Both the position numbers and the translations under genes were made by a program. The notes under the pieces were generated by a model, which was not told where the DNA came from, did no database searches, and saw nothing but the letters and a program-made list of their open reading frames with translations. From assembly GCF_029227915.1 (NCBI RefSeq), contig NC_079878.1, positions 19,991,501 to 20,051,500 on the forward strand: a stretch of 60,000 bases of DNA, in the 5' to 3' direction. This document shows positions 28,039-40,289 of the stretch, in pieces (the stretch's first letter is position 1; the number at the start of each line of letters is the position of its first letter). Source of the DNA: Hydractinia symbiolongicarpus (lineage: Eukaryota; Cnidaria; Hydrozoa; Anthoathecata; Hydractiniidae).

Positions 28039-28746
28039 ATGTGTGACCTTGTAGTTGGAAAGTGGCCTTGTGGAGTTTGCAGAAAAGGGGTTGGTAGTAA
28101 CTCAATTTTTTGTCAGACTTGCAAGCATTGGGTACATAAGAAGTGCAGTAGTATTAGTGGAAGGTTAAGAGCTGGCATACAGTTTGTATGCAAGCGTTGC
28201 AAAGGTGAGATTATAGAGAATGAAGTATTTCCAGCTTTAATGATGTACAACAGTGGCTCGTTAGAGATAGTTAAGAACTTCTGTTACTTAGGTGATATGT
28301 TGGGCAGTGAAGGGGGTGTTGGAAGAAGTGTTACTTGCAGGATAGGTTCTGCTTGGAAAAAGTTTAGAGAGTTACTTCCTTTATTGACTAGCAGAGTCCT
28401 GTCAATTGAGGTAAAAGGTAGGTTGTATGAGGCCTGTGTAAGAAGTGTTATGTTGTACGGTAGTGAGACATGGGCAGTGAAGCAGGAAGATCTTGACCGT
28501 TTAGAAAGGAATGATATGAGAATGGTTAGGTGGATGTGTAATGCCAGTCTGAGAGACAGAAAGAGTTCAGATGAGCTAAGAAGCAGGCTAAGTCTCTGTA
28601 GAATTAAAGATGTTATCCAGATAAGAAGATTGAATTGGCTGGGGCACTTGGAAAGAATGGAGGAGGATAATTGGGTTAGAAAGTGTAGAGACTTGATAGT
28701 TCCTGGGGCAAAGCCCAGAGGCAGACCGAGAAAGACTTATAATTGA
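28039..28746 (+). mobile_element. Internal fragment of the same PHD/RT retrotransposon
   Basis: Bases 28,041-28,738 match 45,309-46,006 with only about six substitutions that I can count (about 99% identity). They encode the PHD finger and RT thumb in an intact 235-codon frame. Homology stops abruptly inside the R-G-R-P-R-K-T motif, about 150 bases before the family's 3' end, so both ends are missing. It sits on the plus strand, opposite to the host exons at 25.3 and 29.3 kb, presumably in a large intron. One change (Arg to Cys) and a few others separate the proteins. Confidence 0.92.
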
Positions 28747-29241
28747 ATGTGTTTCATAGTCATTTACTATTTTCTAAGACAACCACCAGCCTAACGCTTC
28801 CAGCAGCCACTATTTTATTTTTCCCACACAAGATAATACCTGTGTAAGGTGACCTATTTCTTTCTTGTTAAAAATGAATTAAATTGTTAAACACTTTTCT
28901 ACTGTAAAAAATATGCATATAAAAATTTACATATACATTACAGTTTGCATAACACAGCACTTGCATAATTTTAAACAGTTTCTTGCATTTTCCAAGACTA
29001 AAGAAAAAAACCTTTCTAAGACAACCACCTGCCACTTTTTTTAAGCCCCGGAGTAACCATCTTAAACAGGCTTGATTGCATTCAAGTCAAGTTCACTGGT
29101 TATTCTCTTTATCAGAAACTACTAAAGTTTGAACTTTGTCAATTTAATCAACATGAAAATTCAACAAATCATGTTGCAGTATTTTTGTAAACATAACATG
29201 CTCTCAAAATATGCATCATATGATAAAAAGAAACTACTTAC

Positions 29242-29349
29242 TGGCTTTTTATAACTCTTTAACTTCGACACAGCTCGAGCAACCAAGCCAGCTTTAAAAA
29301 ATGTTTGTTTCACAGTATTATTGTTTGTCATGTTCAACGACAAAACCAT
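29242..29349 (-). CDS. 36-codon basic exon, candidate beta-subunit N terminus
   Basis: ATG 29,349 gives 36 codons (M-V-L-S-L-N-M-T-N-N-N, then A-R-A-V-S-K-L-K-S-Y-K-K-P) ending in phase 0 at the consensus donor GTAAGT (29,241). The codon two triplets before the ATG region is an in-frame TAG. Its AG could also act as an acceptor, in which case this is an internal phase-0 exon starting two codons earlier. The C-terminal half is a basic amphipathic helix. The product is unknown; the phase is compatible with the beta-subunit gene. Confidence 0.4.
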
Positions 29350-31682
29350 AACATGCTATCTACATTAAAACGTAATACTAAAATTATACTATGTCTATCT
29401 TGCCTATTCCCACTTATTTCATCATCATGTAACAGACACCAACTGCAACTAATTTCACAAATTAAATTAGCATGATAATTGTCACACAAACTAAGGAAAC
29501 ACTTTTAGTTTTCTTAACAAGGCTATTTAGAAATACCTCAACAGTTCAAATAAACAAGTTTGGGAACAATGGAAAAAAAAAACTTGCACATATTAAATAT
29601 AATTGTCAAGCATGTTGTTGACAAAATGTAGTTCACAGCTATTGTCTTTATGAAGATACCAGGTGAGCAATTATAATATCATTCCAATGTTAACAAATAA
29701 CATGTTAAAATTGGGTAATCCCACAGCAAATTTCAAACAATAGAATATAATTGACTTGCACATCTAGGAATATAACACAAGCAATAATGTCAAAAAGTAT
29801 AAACAATTAGTCACACACTACCACATCATTATAACAATCAAGATGGGAATTAGAATTTATATCTGTTATTTAAAGGTCTGTCATGGTGAAAAAATGAAAC
29901 TGATATCTTGTTTAACAGCTATTATTGGTCAAGAAAACAAAAAAAATCATTAAAGTTATGATTGTTAATAAATTAATAAAACTCAACAAGAAACACAACC
30001 TGGTTGTAATGAAATACCAAAATGCATAAAGTTCTGAATTCATAATTACAACTTTCAGCAGAAATGAGAGCTTTTTAGTGCAACATAAAGAGAATAGCCT
30101 GGCTCATATAGAATAGCCAACTCACAGAGATGCTAAAAAAACAAGAATAAACAAGTAGGAAGCAAACTAAGAAAAGGGTGTTGTCATATTTAGAGAAACT
30201 TACTTAATTAAAATCAATATATAGTAAAATATAGTCAATGTCTTGTCGCCATATTCTTTATTAGATATTAGACTAATTGAAAAGAACTAACATTTCATTT
30301 AATTAAGTTAATTTATACAGCAAGAAGTCACAACTATTAACTATTAACTACCCTAGCATCACAACTAATTTATGCATACACAGTCAGACATTGAAGTAAT
30401 TTATGCATGCAACCAGACAATAAAAATGGTTGCATGACATGTATAATTAAATCTTAATTATATTAATATTATATTATTTACTCCTTAATATTAAAACAGG
30501 GTAACTATATATATAAAAAATTGGCTTATAAAAGGATTATGAAAATCTTATATAACAATATACTATTTCCGTATGTGTCTCTGACTGGCACAGCGGATGT
30601 GTTCTTTTTTAATTTTTTTGAGCAAAAACTAAAAATGCCAAATACTTTTTTTATTCTGTTTTTTTTTCATGAAAAGCAAAGTAACTTAAAAAAATAACAG
30701 AACATCCTAATGACAAAAATCGTTTGCATCACAATGAAAATTAATGGATTTTTACTGCATACTAGAAAATAAGACATTCCTTTTGAAAATTTTCTTTAAT
30801 CACACTTATTATTAAATAATTTGAATTACATTATAAGAAGCACACATCATTTTTATATAGTAAGATGTAATTATATGAGCATGTTATGCGCAGTGTACCA
30901 TGTACCATACGTGATTACTTTTGTTGACAGCTGGTTTGACAATTAAATTAAAAACCTTTTTTGGGCATTTTAGTTTAAAAAACAATTTCTCTCTGCCTTT
31001 TGATTGATTATCATCAAAATAAACATTCAAAATCGACCAAACTAATTCAGTATACAAAGTCAAATTAACTCAAACCAAGTTTAAAAATCATCTCAAAAGT
31101 TGTATTTGATGCAAATAAGTTAAGTGCCTATGAGTGGATTATTTTACAAATCGTACTAGCTATGTTAAAAATATAATTTTTGGTTTTAACGGAAAAAAGA
31201 AAAATTAGTTTTGCATAAGAAAGTAAGACACCCACTGTCCTGAACTCTATTTACACTGTTTTCTCTGACTGATATCAATAACATGTACCGATAACATGTA
31301 ACATTGTGCTACAACACTCATTCTAAATGGCACTTATTTCAAAATCTATTGATGATGATGGTAAAAGGATAAAATACATTAAACAAAAAAAAACGCTTTA
31401 TAAGCTTAGGAACATCATATGCTTTAAAAATGCCATTTTACATTCTTAATTACACCAAAATACAAACAATTAAATCTTTTATTCCATGCAAAACAACAAC
31501 ACAGAAAAAAGTCCAATCTAATTCGTTCCTTCATAAATGAATTCATTAAACCTGCTACAATTTCAAACAAACTTGCAATATTTCCTATTGGAGTGTGCCA
31601 GCAAATATAACACTTTCAGTATGCCAATGCCTTAGAATATTTTTAGAAAAACATAATAAAAAATATAGAATTTTAAACATAC

Positions 31683-31778
31683 CACAACAGAGTTGGATAG
31701 TGACGATGACAGAGATTTTAAATACATCCTTCGAAATTCATTGTCCCTTTGTTTCTTTTTAAAATTCTTGTGCCATCT
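31683..31778 (-). CDS. Candidate internal exon, 32 codons, basic
   Basis: A phase-0/phase-0 open segment of 32 codons between a TTATAG acceptor and a GTATGT donor. It reads R-W-H-K-N-F-K-K-K-Q-R-D-N-E-F-R-R-M-Y-L, then a serine-rich tail. An in-frame TAG forms the acceptor, so it can only be an internal exon. The natural partner is the ATG exon at 34,248. Function is unknown. Confidence 0.35.
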
Positions 31779-34089
31779 CTATAACAATACAAATAACAAA
31801 TTATAATTGTAGGCTATTTACATGCACAAACATAAACAAAATACTGGTTTTTATTCAACCTAAACTTTCAAATTTTTGCCCTAATTTTAAAGGAAGCAGA
31901 ATATAAGCTTCTGGCGTGATACACAAGTCAAGGTGAAGCAGGCAACTAGCCATTCCCATTGACAAATTGTTGCTCACATGAAATAAATTGAATTAGAAAG
32001 AGTGATAAGTGAAACAAATAATTTCATTACGTTACAGTCGCAAAATTATGATATATAGTTCATAAAGGTTTTCGGAACATTGAGTTTTGAAGAAAATGGG
32101 AGATATCAAATCTTTTACTAGTGTTAAAGCAAAAAAATGGAAAAATATAAACATAGCAATACATCAAAACAGCATAATCATTTTGTTTAGAATTAATAAA
32201 TAAATAAAATCACTTGTGTTATGGTATGGTTATAAAGGTGTTCTGTAACTCCATGAAGATCATTACACCCAATAGTGCTTTAAACATTCCTAGTAGTGCT
32301 TTTAAATGCCTTAATTTGGACCTGAACTGTTCTAGAAGACTACCCTTCTATGTGTGTTATGTTATGAGAAAACCACGTTGGAGTTATATTACACCTTTAA
32401 AAGTGTTGTATACCTCTTTTAAAACTGTTACATTAAAGGGTGTTTTCTAAACATCTTATCAAAGATTGTTTCTGATCACCCCAATAGGTTTGAGGGGTAT
32501 CAAAAGAACATTGTGGGTGTGTTCTAGTACTCAACTTGTTTAAAGATTTCTCTCCAAAATATGACATCACAGGTCATCACATTTATTATGACTTTAACAA
32601 AACAATCTTGTCAACCCTTTTCTAAAATATTCTGGGAAAAAGACACGAGAGGTGGCTTATAGTGATTCCAATATTGTTGATGTAAATAATTTCGTGAAAG
32701 GTGCTATTTAGTAAAAAACTCATCACATAAAATGCAACTCAAATAATGACATGCAGTATTGCAAAAATGTTTATCAAGAACATAATATTTAATGTGGTGT
32801 TATTAGTGTGGTCATAGCATAAATCAATGATCTTATTCAAAATAAGAAGTCAACAATTTTGCTTCACAAAGCTTTCATGTTTGGACACATTCATTTGCAC
32901 CCTTGGCTTGGAAGTCATTTTATTTTGTTTTTGTTTTACACCTCTGTTTTTGTTCCACTTCTATTTTGAAAGAAAAAAAAATCAAAACTAGCACCTTTTT
33001 TTATAATTCATAAATTACCCGCCCATTTGCATTTTTAAGCAAAATAAAATGCACTGATCATTATATTTTCAAAGCAAGCACGTAAAACAAATATTACTTG
33101 GCCCAATCTATTGTTTTTAAATTAACTTAACAAAGCATAATTGTATATTTTTTAAAAAAAAGTTAATCACGATTCTATGCAAAACTAAATCTAACGACTA
33201 AGATGAACTTTCAAGTAATATTTGTAGGACTATAAAATACAAAATATTTCATCCAACCAAATCAAGGATAGTCATATAGTTTTTAACTAGCTATGTGTGA
33301 TTAGATACAAAAGAGTTTGATCTGCGTAATACTTAAAACAGATATTACCTTTATATAATAAATGTATAGGTGTTTAGCAATGACATCACTAATATAAGGA
33401 TTTATTAATCGAGTTAAATTAAAAAGGCTTAAAAAATTCACAAACAATGCCTCCGGATTAGTGGCCTGGAGGTTTTAAAAGATGGAGATGCAATAAAATA
33501 ATGTCGGTATAAGTTCCAGTCGACTTTATTGTTGCAGCACCCCTTTGAAGCCATCTGATCCCAATATTATTGACATAGACAACCAAAAAAGTGTTTTAAT
33601 AAAAAAAAAATCTAAAAACGACATTTAAAGAGACACAAAAGAGGTAAGAATGCATGGTTCAAAGATTAACTTTTTTCACTCACAAAAGACCTTAGCTTGC
33701 ATTTAGAGTTCAATTTGTGAAAACTGTTGCCAATGATTGGGACATTACTTGAAACTTGTAGACCGTTCTATACACACCCTTTTGTATCAAAAGAAGACGT
33801 TTAATGAATCAACCTTCCAACTAAGCTTCTTATAAGAGGAGCTGCATATAAAACTATTTAGTGTCAATGTGAAAATTTTTTTCATGTAGTTGTATGTTGT
33901 AGGTCCTTTACACCACTGTTAATACTGCTCAAAACAATTTTTTTCCAAAAAATAACTATACCACAGATATTTAGAGATAATTAAAAATACAGCAAATTAA
34001 ACATTTCAAGCATTTGTTTTTTCAAACAATTCCTTTACAACACATAACAAGACATTTACAAAGCACTTGATGAGACGTAATGATTTTAC

Positions 34090-34248
34090 CATTAAGAAAA
34101 CAGTTTGATTAACAGTACTACCAAAGTGTTGACCATCCTTGTGACTGTGTCGCCTTCTGTTCAAATTACTTTGACATGCTTCACCCTTTTTATTTTCTCC
34201 TTTATCCAAACATGGGGGCAAATCCACCGATTGTCTTCGCAAATCCAT
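34090..34248 (-). CDS. 53-codon first exon, candidate distal N terminus
   Basis: ATG 34,248 is immediately preceded by an in-frame TGA, so it is a genuine start of the open segment. It runs 53 codons (M-D-L-R-R-Q-S-V-D-L-P-P-C, then R-R-R-H-S-H-K-D-G) to a GTAAAA donor in phase 0. The R-R-Q-S is a good basophilic-kinase site. It could splice to the phase-0 exon at 31,778 or straight into the CACNB body. A second donor (GTAGTA, phase 1) inside the segment is an alternative. No domain was recognised. Confidence 0.4.
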
Positions 34249-34703
34249 TCATGCAGGGTTTTTATACCTAAATGAGAAGAAATTTTAAACACTGCAGGAC
34301 ATCTGATTCAAGTTAAATATAGATTGTTAAAGGCTGATCAAGTTAATTTCAACTACAAGCCAATCTGAACATAAGACCTACTAACTATTAATACAATAAT
34401 GTGTAAAAAATAGGAGGAGAGATGTCTAATAGTTTAATCTTTTGAAATACTTAAAATATTACACTTCAACACAAGTCTGCAAGTATAGCATCAAACATTG
34501 ATGTAATGTCTTTCACTTAAAGTAACAAAGACCTTTCTTATTATCTAAAATATTGACATTTTAGATCTATCATGTTTACCTAACACAAACTTAAAATGCA
34601 TGCTGTATTGATATTTTGATATTTCGTATATTTTTTAACAGTTATAAATCCCATTTAGTATTTAGTGCGGACAAGGGCAAATGTTTGAGTTTTGCTATTA
34701 TGG

Positions 34704-34901
34704 GAAAAAAATGTCTAAGTATAAAGCATTATCATTTACATTTTTAGTTTCCAAAATGCTTGCAAAGATGACACACAGATATTCCTGGATAAAAGTGATA
34801 CAATACAACAAAAAAAGTCTAAGTATAAAGCTTTATCATTTACATTTTTAGTTTCCAAAATGCTTGCAAATATTCCTGGATAAAAGTGATACAATACAAC
34901 A
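34704..34901. repeat. Tandem duplication of about 100 bp
   Basis: A block running from GTCTAAGTATAAAGC to GATACAATACAACA is present twice. The second copy lacks 13 bases (GATGACACACAGA) found in the first and has very few other changes, so the duplication is recent. Confidence 0.9.
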
Positions 34902-34909
34902 ATATTACA

Positions 34910-37900
34910 TACTCTCTAACCAAAAAGTGACACTTATTTCAATTAAAAAAATAGGTTTTTTTCGATTTTGCAGAGTTTAGTAATTTGAAGTGACAAAGAC
35001 AACAGACATTGAAATACAGAAACAACATATTGCTTAATGTATGGCATTTCAAGTCTTTCAATAAACTCTAATAGTTTGTTTCAAATAGAAAGATAGATAT
35101 TTATTAGCAAATAACTTTTTTATTTCAACTTATATTCTTTTCTTGAATTAAAATAAAAACCACAACCAAAATTTTAATTTCAAATAATAGCTTTTGACAT
35201 TTAATAGAAAAAACATACATTTTCACACATTTTGAACAATTTGATAAACAATAGGGAAGCAAAACCAACATAGTTTGTTTTACCATGGTTTTTAGTGTAG
35301 TAGTTTAATTTTTAATTTTTAAAAAAAGAGAATTATTCTAGCAGTCTGATCAGGCATGCATGAAATGTCTAATCTCACACCAAATCTTAAAATTATATTA
35401 AAGTTAGAGGAGAGGGATGCAAGTTATGTGTTAAAATAATCCACATACAGTGTGCATGTTAATGATAATAAATGACAACAAAACACAAAAATATAAAATC
35501 ACATATTTACTAAAATATACCATTTCATTCTCGATTAACAACACCCTCTTTGAAAAAAATATTCCATATATTGACAATAAAGCATTATTTCATCTCAATT
35601 CTATCATAAACCAGCAAAAGATCATTAATTACAATATTGCAGTCTATTAACCACGCGTCTGAATGTTGTAATCATCTATTTAAAAAAACCTCAAAATGTT
35701 TTTGCAAAGACTTGTGGCAAAAAAACAAAACAAATGCTTATTTAAATAATAATAATAATAAAAATGCCAGCCTGAATGATTTAAAATGCATCTTGTGAGA
35801 AAAACAAGAAAGAGAATGGCAAACAAGAGTTAAAGAATCAAGAACAAAAATCAAAAGATAATATCATAAGATAAGATTAGCATTGTTTTAATCACACAGA
35901 GATGGATCAACAACAGAAGACTTAATTTAAAAAATAGAATAACTTTAATTTTTATTGAGCAAGCAGTTTTGCAAGGACACTAAGGACCCATAAAAAAAAT
36001 GATTAAAATCACAGATGTTTTAAATTAACTTGCTTACTTTATATCAGTTCAGTGGTAAATTGCTTGGTCAAATTTTGTCATTTAATTGACAATTGTAATT
36101 CGAATGTTATATCAAATTTTAAAAGATTATGTCGCCTTAGGTACTTAATTGGTCACATAATTATCTAAAGAAATATTTAAAAGAATTTGAGCTCATTTTC
36201 TGTCATTACAAGTTTATAGTAAACATCTCAGACTTCAAAACTCATCCAATCCATAGAGCGTCACTTGTTGTATGAGTAACTCTGGCATGTCATACCAGAA
36301 AGACCACATAGCAATTAGTAAACATTCATTGAAAATAAAAAAAGGTTTCTAAAGAATAAAAGCAATTCCGAATATACGCATATAATACAGAGTAAACTTT
36401 TAAATTCTTTCTGACTTTGATTTAAAGTTTTAAAAAGATATGCATATATTCGGAATTGCTTTTATTCTTTACATTGTAAACATACCGCCAGGAAAAGAAA
36501 AAGGTTTCTATAGTGCAAGTACTTATAGACGTTCTGAGTGTTATTTTTTTATTGATATCAGGACCACAATCAGCATTTAAAAAAGCAACTTTAATATTCA
36601 AAACTTTTGAGTTTGTTACGATACTTTTGTTTCCCCTTCAATTCACATTATTTACATCAGTGTTCCATTAAAGTGCATCTACTTAACTGTGTAGATCTAA
36701 TCAGTAAAGTTTTTTTATTATTTAGCAAAGGGGTAATCACCCTTTCAGGGTACAACTCTGAGTTGCTATGTTGCTCACATGTAATTGTTGTTATTTTGAA
36801 GCCCTTGAAAACATATCATTTCTTACAGTAAAATTCCATCATGGCTATGATAGATAAAACCATATTTCCCACACTGCAAAATTAAATTAAATAAAAATAG
36901 CAGTTTTGAAAATTCCCTTGTCAACTAAAGGCTGGTTCTCCAGGCCTGGCTGTGAGAAGCAAAATAGAAGTGTGTAGTATATTTCATGCCTTTCACCAAC
37001 AATTAAATATTGTGCCTCAAAGATGTACCACAAAGACTATTAAATCTTTGTATTTTCTTATTCTTCCCAAAAAGGTTTTCTGTTTGATTGACATAGAGCC
37101 GATTGCTTGTGCATTCCAGAACACAATGCAAGTGGTAATTTTGTATTATTTTACTAAAATCTATGTACATGTATTTCCAATCATAGTATATTATGCCATA
37201 CTCATTGCTGTTGCAGTCTATCAATAAGGGGAGAGCAATTGCTCTTGCTCAAAGGTTTGTCCAATTCTGGGAAATGAGAAACTAGCTGAGCCATTAATTG
37301 CTCCCCCATATATTTCTGGCTGAGCATTATCAATTCATCTAACATGGAAATCAATGTTCTCTTTCCTATTATGTACAGTAAAAAAGAACCAAAATATATA
37401 AAAAAAGATAAAATAAATAGACTTTGTGATAAAATATGTATTCTATTTATTTGGATTGCTTGCCCAGTCTAAATTATTGAACCCTGGGAGCGATTTATTG
37501 CTCGGGTGTTATTTTCTTATTGATAGGCCTGCTGTTGGTTGGTAGAAACATTAATAAATTTTCCATTGTTTCAAGCCGTTCTATCATGTACATGATGCAA
37601 TGCCTACTGTAAAAAAACTTGCATATATTTATTAATAAGGCTAAGTAAAAAACAATTTTAACTTGATGATTAGAAAACTGTTAGCTTTATGATATAGGAA
37701 AAAGCTCAGGCTAGGAAGTGGTGTGCGGTTACACTCACACAAAAACCAATATTAATCAGGGCATGTGGTAGAACGCATGCCTATTGTGATATTTTGTTAA
37801 ATAGTGCAAAAAAGTCTGTAACGTCCAAAGTGGATAATTATTTTAACGACTTCTATAAAACATCAGCTATAAAACTTTACTTTACAAAAATTTAACGTAA

Positions 37901-39415
37901 GTACTACATTGACTGACTTCAATACGTTAAATAAGATTGGTGAAACCATTGCATTGTACTTTAAGGTTTGAGACCAAATAACTTGGAATAACTGACATCA
38001 TCTCCTGTGTACCCACACAAAATATGACATCAGGGACCACCTGGTACCCAAAATAGGACCAACCCTCAAGTCACCCATTTTGAACAGACAGGTTATCACA
38101 AACATCATAATCTCTTTACTAGCTCTTCAATTCGTTGATTAGCAATTAATGCTATACATTTTCTCGATAAGCAATTAAAGCTCTACACAATAGAGGCAAC
38201 AGGTAAATTAAATTCTAAAAAGAATTTTCTGACATCAGCAAAATTTTTAAACCTCATATAATTTCTATCGGTTCGTCAAAAGCATGTAATCCTATGCATT
38301 ATTTTGACCACAATTTCAAGCTCTATACAATTAAACTATTTGCTAAACAAATTTCTTAAGCAAACTTTTTTTAATTATGCAATGATGACATCATCCAACT
38401 TCCTATAACCTTATTTTTTTTTGCCTAAGGGAATTTTCCACAAGCTGACTAGTTTATTATTTCATTTTTTAAACATGTTTTAGTAACAACAAAACATAAT
38501 GGTTTACTTGGCATAAAAATAAACAACATAAAACACTGAACATCTGCAACAAGTAATTTTTATGATTTCTTTTTACTTTTATAATCAATTTTTGTCTCAG
38601 TAATAACAGTGTTTATGAAAAAATTAATTACAGCAAGGAGCAGATATAGCTGCTTGTGTCGTATTACTATATTTGTAAAGCTAAAGAAATAATATTTGTT
38701 TGCATTTTTTATTTGTATCATTAATGCTTACAGTTTTTTAAAGACCAATTAATAACTACATCTCCTAGGTATTATTGGTGGAAAAATGTCAATGATACCT
38801 ACTGATTTATTAATATATAAGCATATCCTGTATGATAAGCAGATTAAAATAACCACCAATTGAAAGAAAAAATATCTTCAGCATTGTGTTATAGAGAGAA
38901 TGGGTTTGTATAATGTAATAAAATTTATGTATATGTTAGAATGTGATGCAACACACACCGTACATTTGCTCACAGCCAGGCCTAATGTTTTCCCTCTGTT
39001 TTTCAATCTCTTTTTAAAAATGTTTTTACATTTGAGTCTAAAATCTTGCATTCTAAATTAAAACTTGCAACATTTTGTCTTTTGCTGGATGTGAAAACTT
39101 TTTATGCAATTTCACAGCCACCTTGATGATCATCCAAATTATTCATCATCAGGCATACTTGAGCAGAAGTTTTTACAATTTTACTACTCTCGTTACTTAT
39201 GATAGACAAAGTTAAGCTAAAAATTTGGGTTAAGTAATGCTTACAAATCAAAATAATATACATTTTTTTATTTTTATTTTTTCTGGACAATACAAACCCA
39301 TTATAAAGCATGCAGTTATTCGAGAGCATTAGGAAAGTATTTTAAAAATGAGGAAAATCTTTATTTTGCATGTGAAGATTTGGAGAAAGTTCTGATGAGT
39401 GCCACATAAAGTTAT
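34910..39415. other. Non-coding stretch with one hairpin element
   Basis: Only the 122-bp foldback element at 36.4 kb stands out. The short ORFs here are AT-rich noise. Confidence 0.5.
36350..36471. mobile_element. 122-bp hairpin (foldback) element
   Basis: Near-perfect terminal inverted repeats of about 34 bases: TAAAGAATAAAAGCAATTCC at the left, and the same sequence read from the opposite strand at the right. The interior is also partly self-complementary. Ends of TA fit a TA target duplication as in mariner-type MITEs. The transcript would fold into a long hairpin. Confidence 0.75.
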
Positions 39416-39419
39416 TTGG

Positions 39420-40285
39420 TGGGCTGTGAGAAAAACAAGGTTCAGTACAGGGAGTTATTGTAAGCAGATAATTTGGTTTTCATAGTGGATTCAATGCCAG
39501 GATTATTTGAAGTGTAAGAAGTAAAAAAAAAGACTAGAAGAGAAAGGGTAAGAATGAATTTAAAATAGATTATTAGCAACATTAAAGCAAAGTAAGAGCT
39601 TGTAGTTAAACGTGGCCTTGTGGAGTTCGTAAAGGGGTTTTTTAGGAACTCAATTTCTATCAGACTTGTTAGCATTGAGAACATAAGGGATGTAGTTGTA
39701 TTGCAGGAAGGTTAGTTTGCAAAGATGAGACAACAAAGTATTTCCAGTTTAAGTAATATGCAACAGTGACTCGTTATAGTTAAGAACTTCTGTTACTTAG
39801 GTGATATGTTGAGTGGTGAAGGTGTCAGAGAAAGTGTTCCTTGCAGGATATGTTCTGCTCGGAAAAAGGTCAAAGAGTTAGCAAAGACGTATTGATTAAG
39901 GTAAAAGAGGTTGTATGTATTGAAAGCAATGATATGTGTAAGGAATTATATGTGTACAACTATTTCATGAGACAAAAAAGGGATCAGATAAGGTAAGAAG
40001 CAGCCTAAGTATTCATAGCACTAGAGATATTATCTAGATAAAAAGATTAAGCTTGTTGGGACACTTAGTAAGAACATAGAAGGATAATTAGGTAAAAAAG
40101 GTGTACAGCCGTGATAGTTTCAAGAAAAAGCCTAGATGTAGTAAACTTGGCAATAGGCAATAAGGACAGAATTGATTCAGAGGAATTTGAGTTTAGAACC
40201 AACACAGTCTAGATCAGATTATAAAAGATCATTCATGCCCGCATAAACAGGCATTAGGCCGAGAATGACAATGCTGATGATAAGT
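39420..40285 (+). mobile_element. Old, decayed copy of the PHD/RT retrotransposon
   Basis: Colinear with the 45-kb copy from its YADD region (GGAGTTATTGTAAGCAGAT here) through the PHD part (GTGGCCTTGTGGAGTT), the thumb (AAGAACTTCTGTTACTTAGG) and the 3' end (GGCCGAGAATGACAATG). It carries many substitutions, frameshifts and deletions and is no longer translatable. It is a relic of an earlier wave of the family. Confidence 0.85.
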
Positions 40286-40289
40286 GTTG

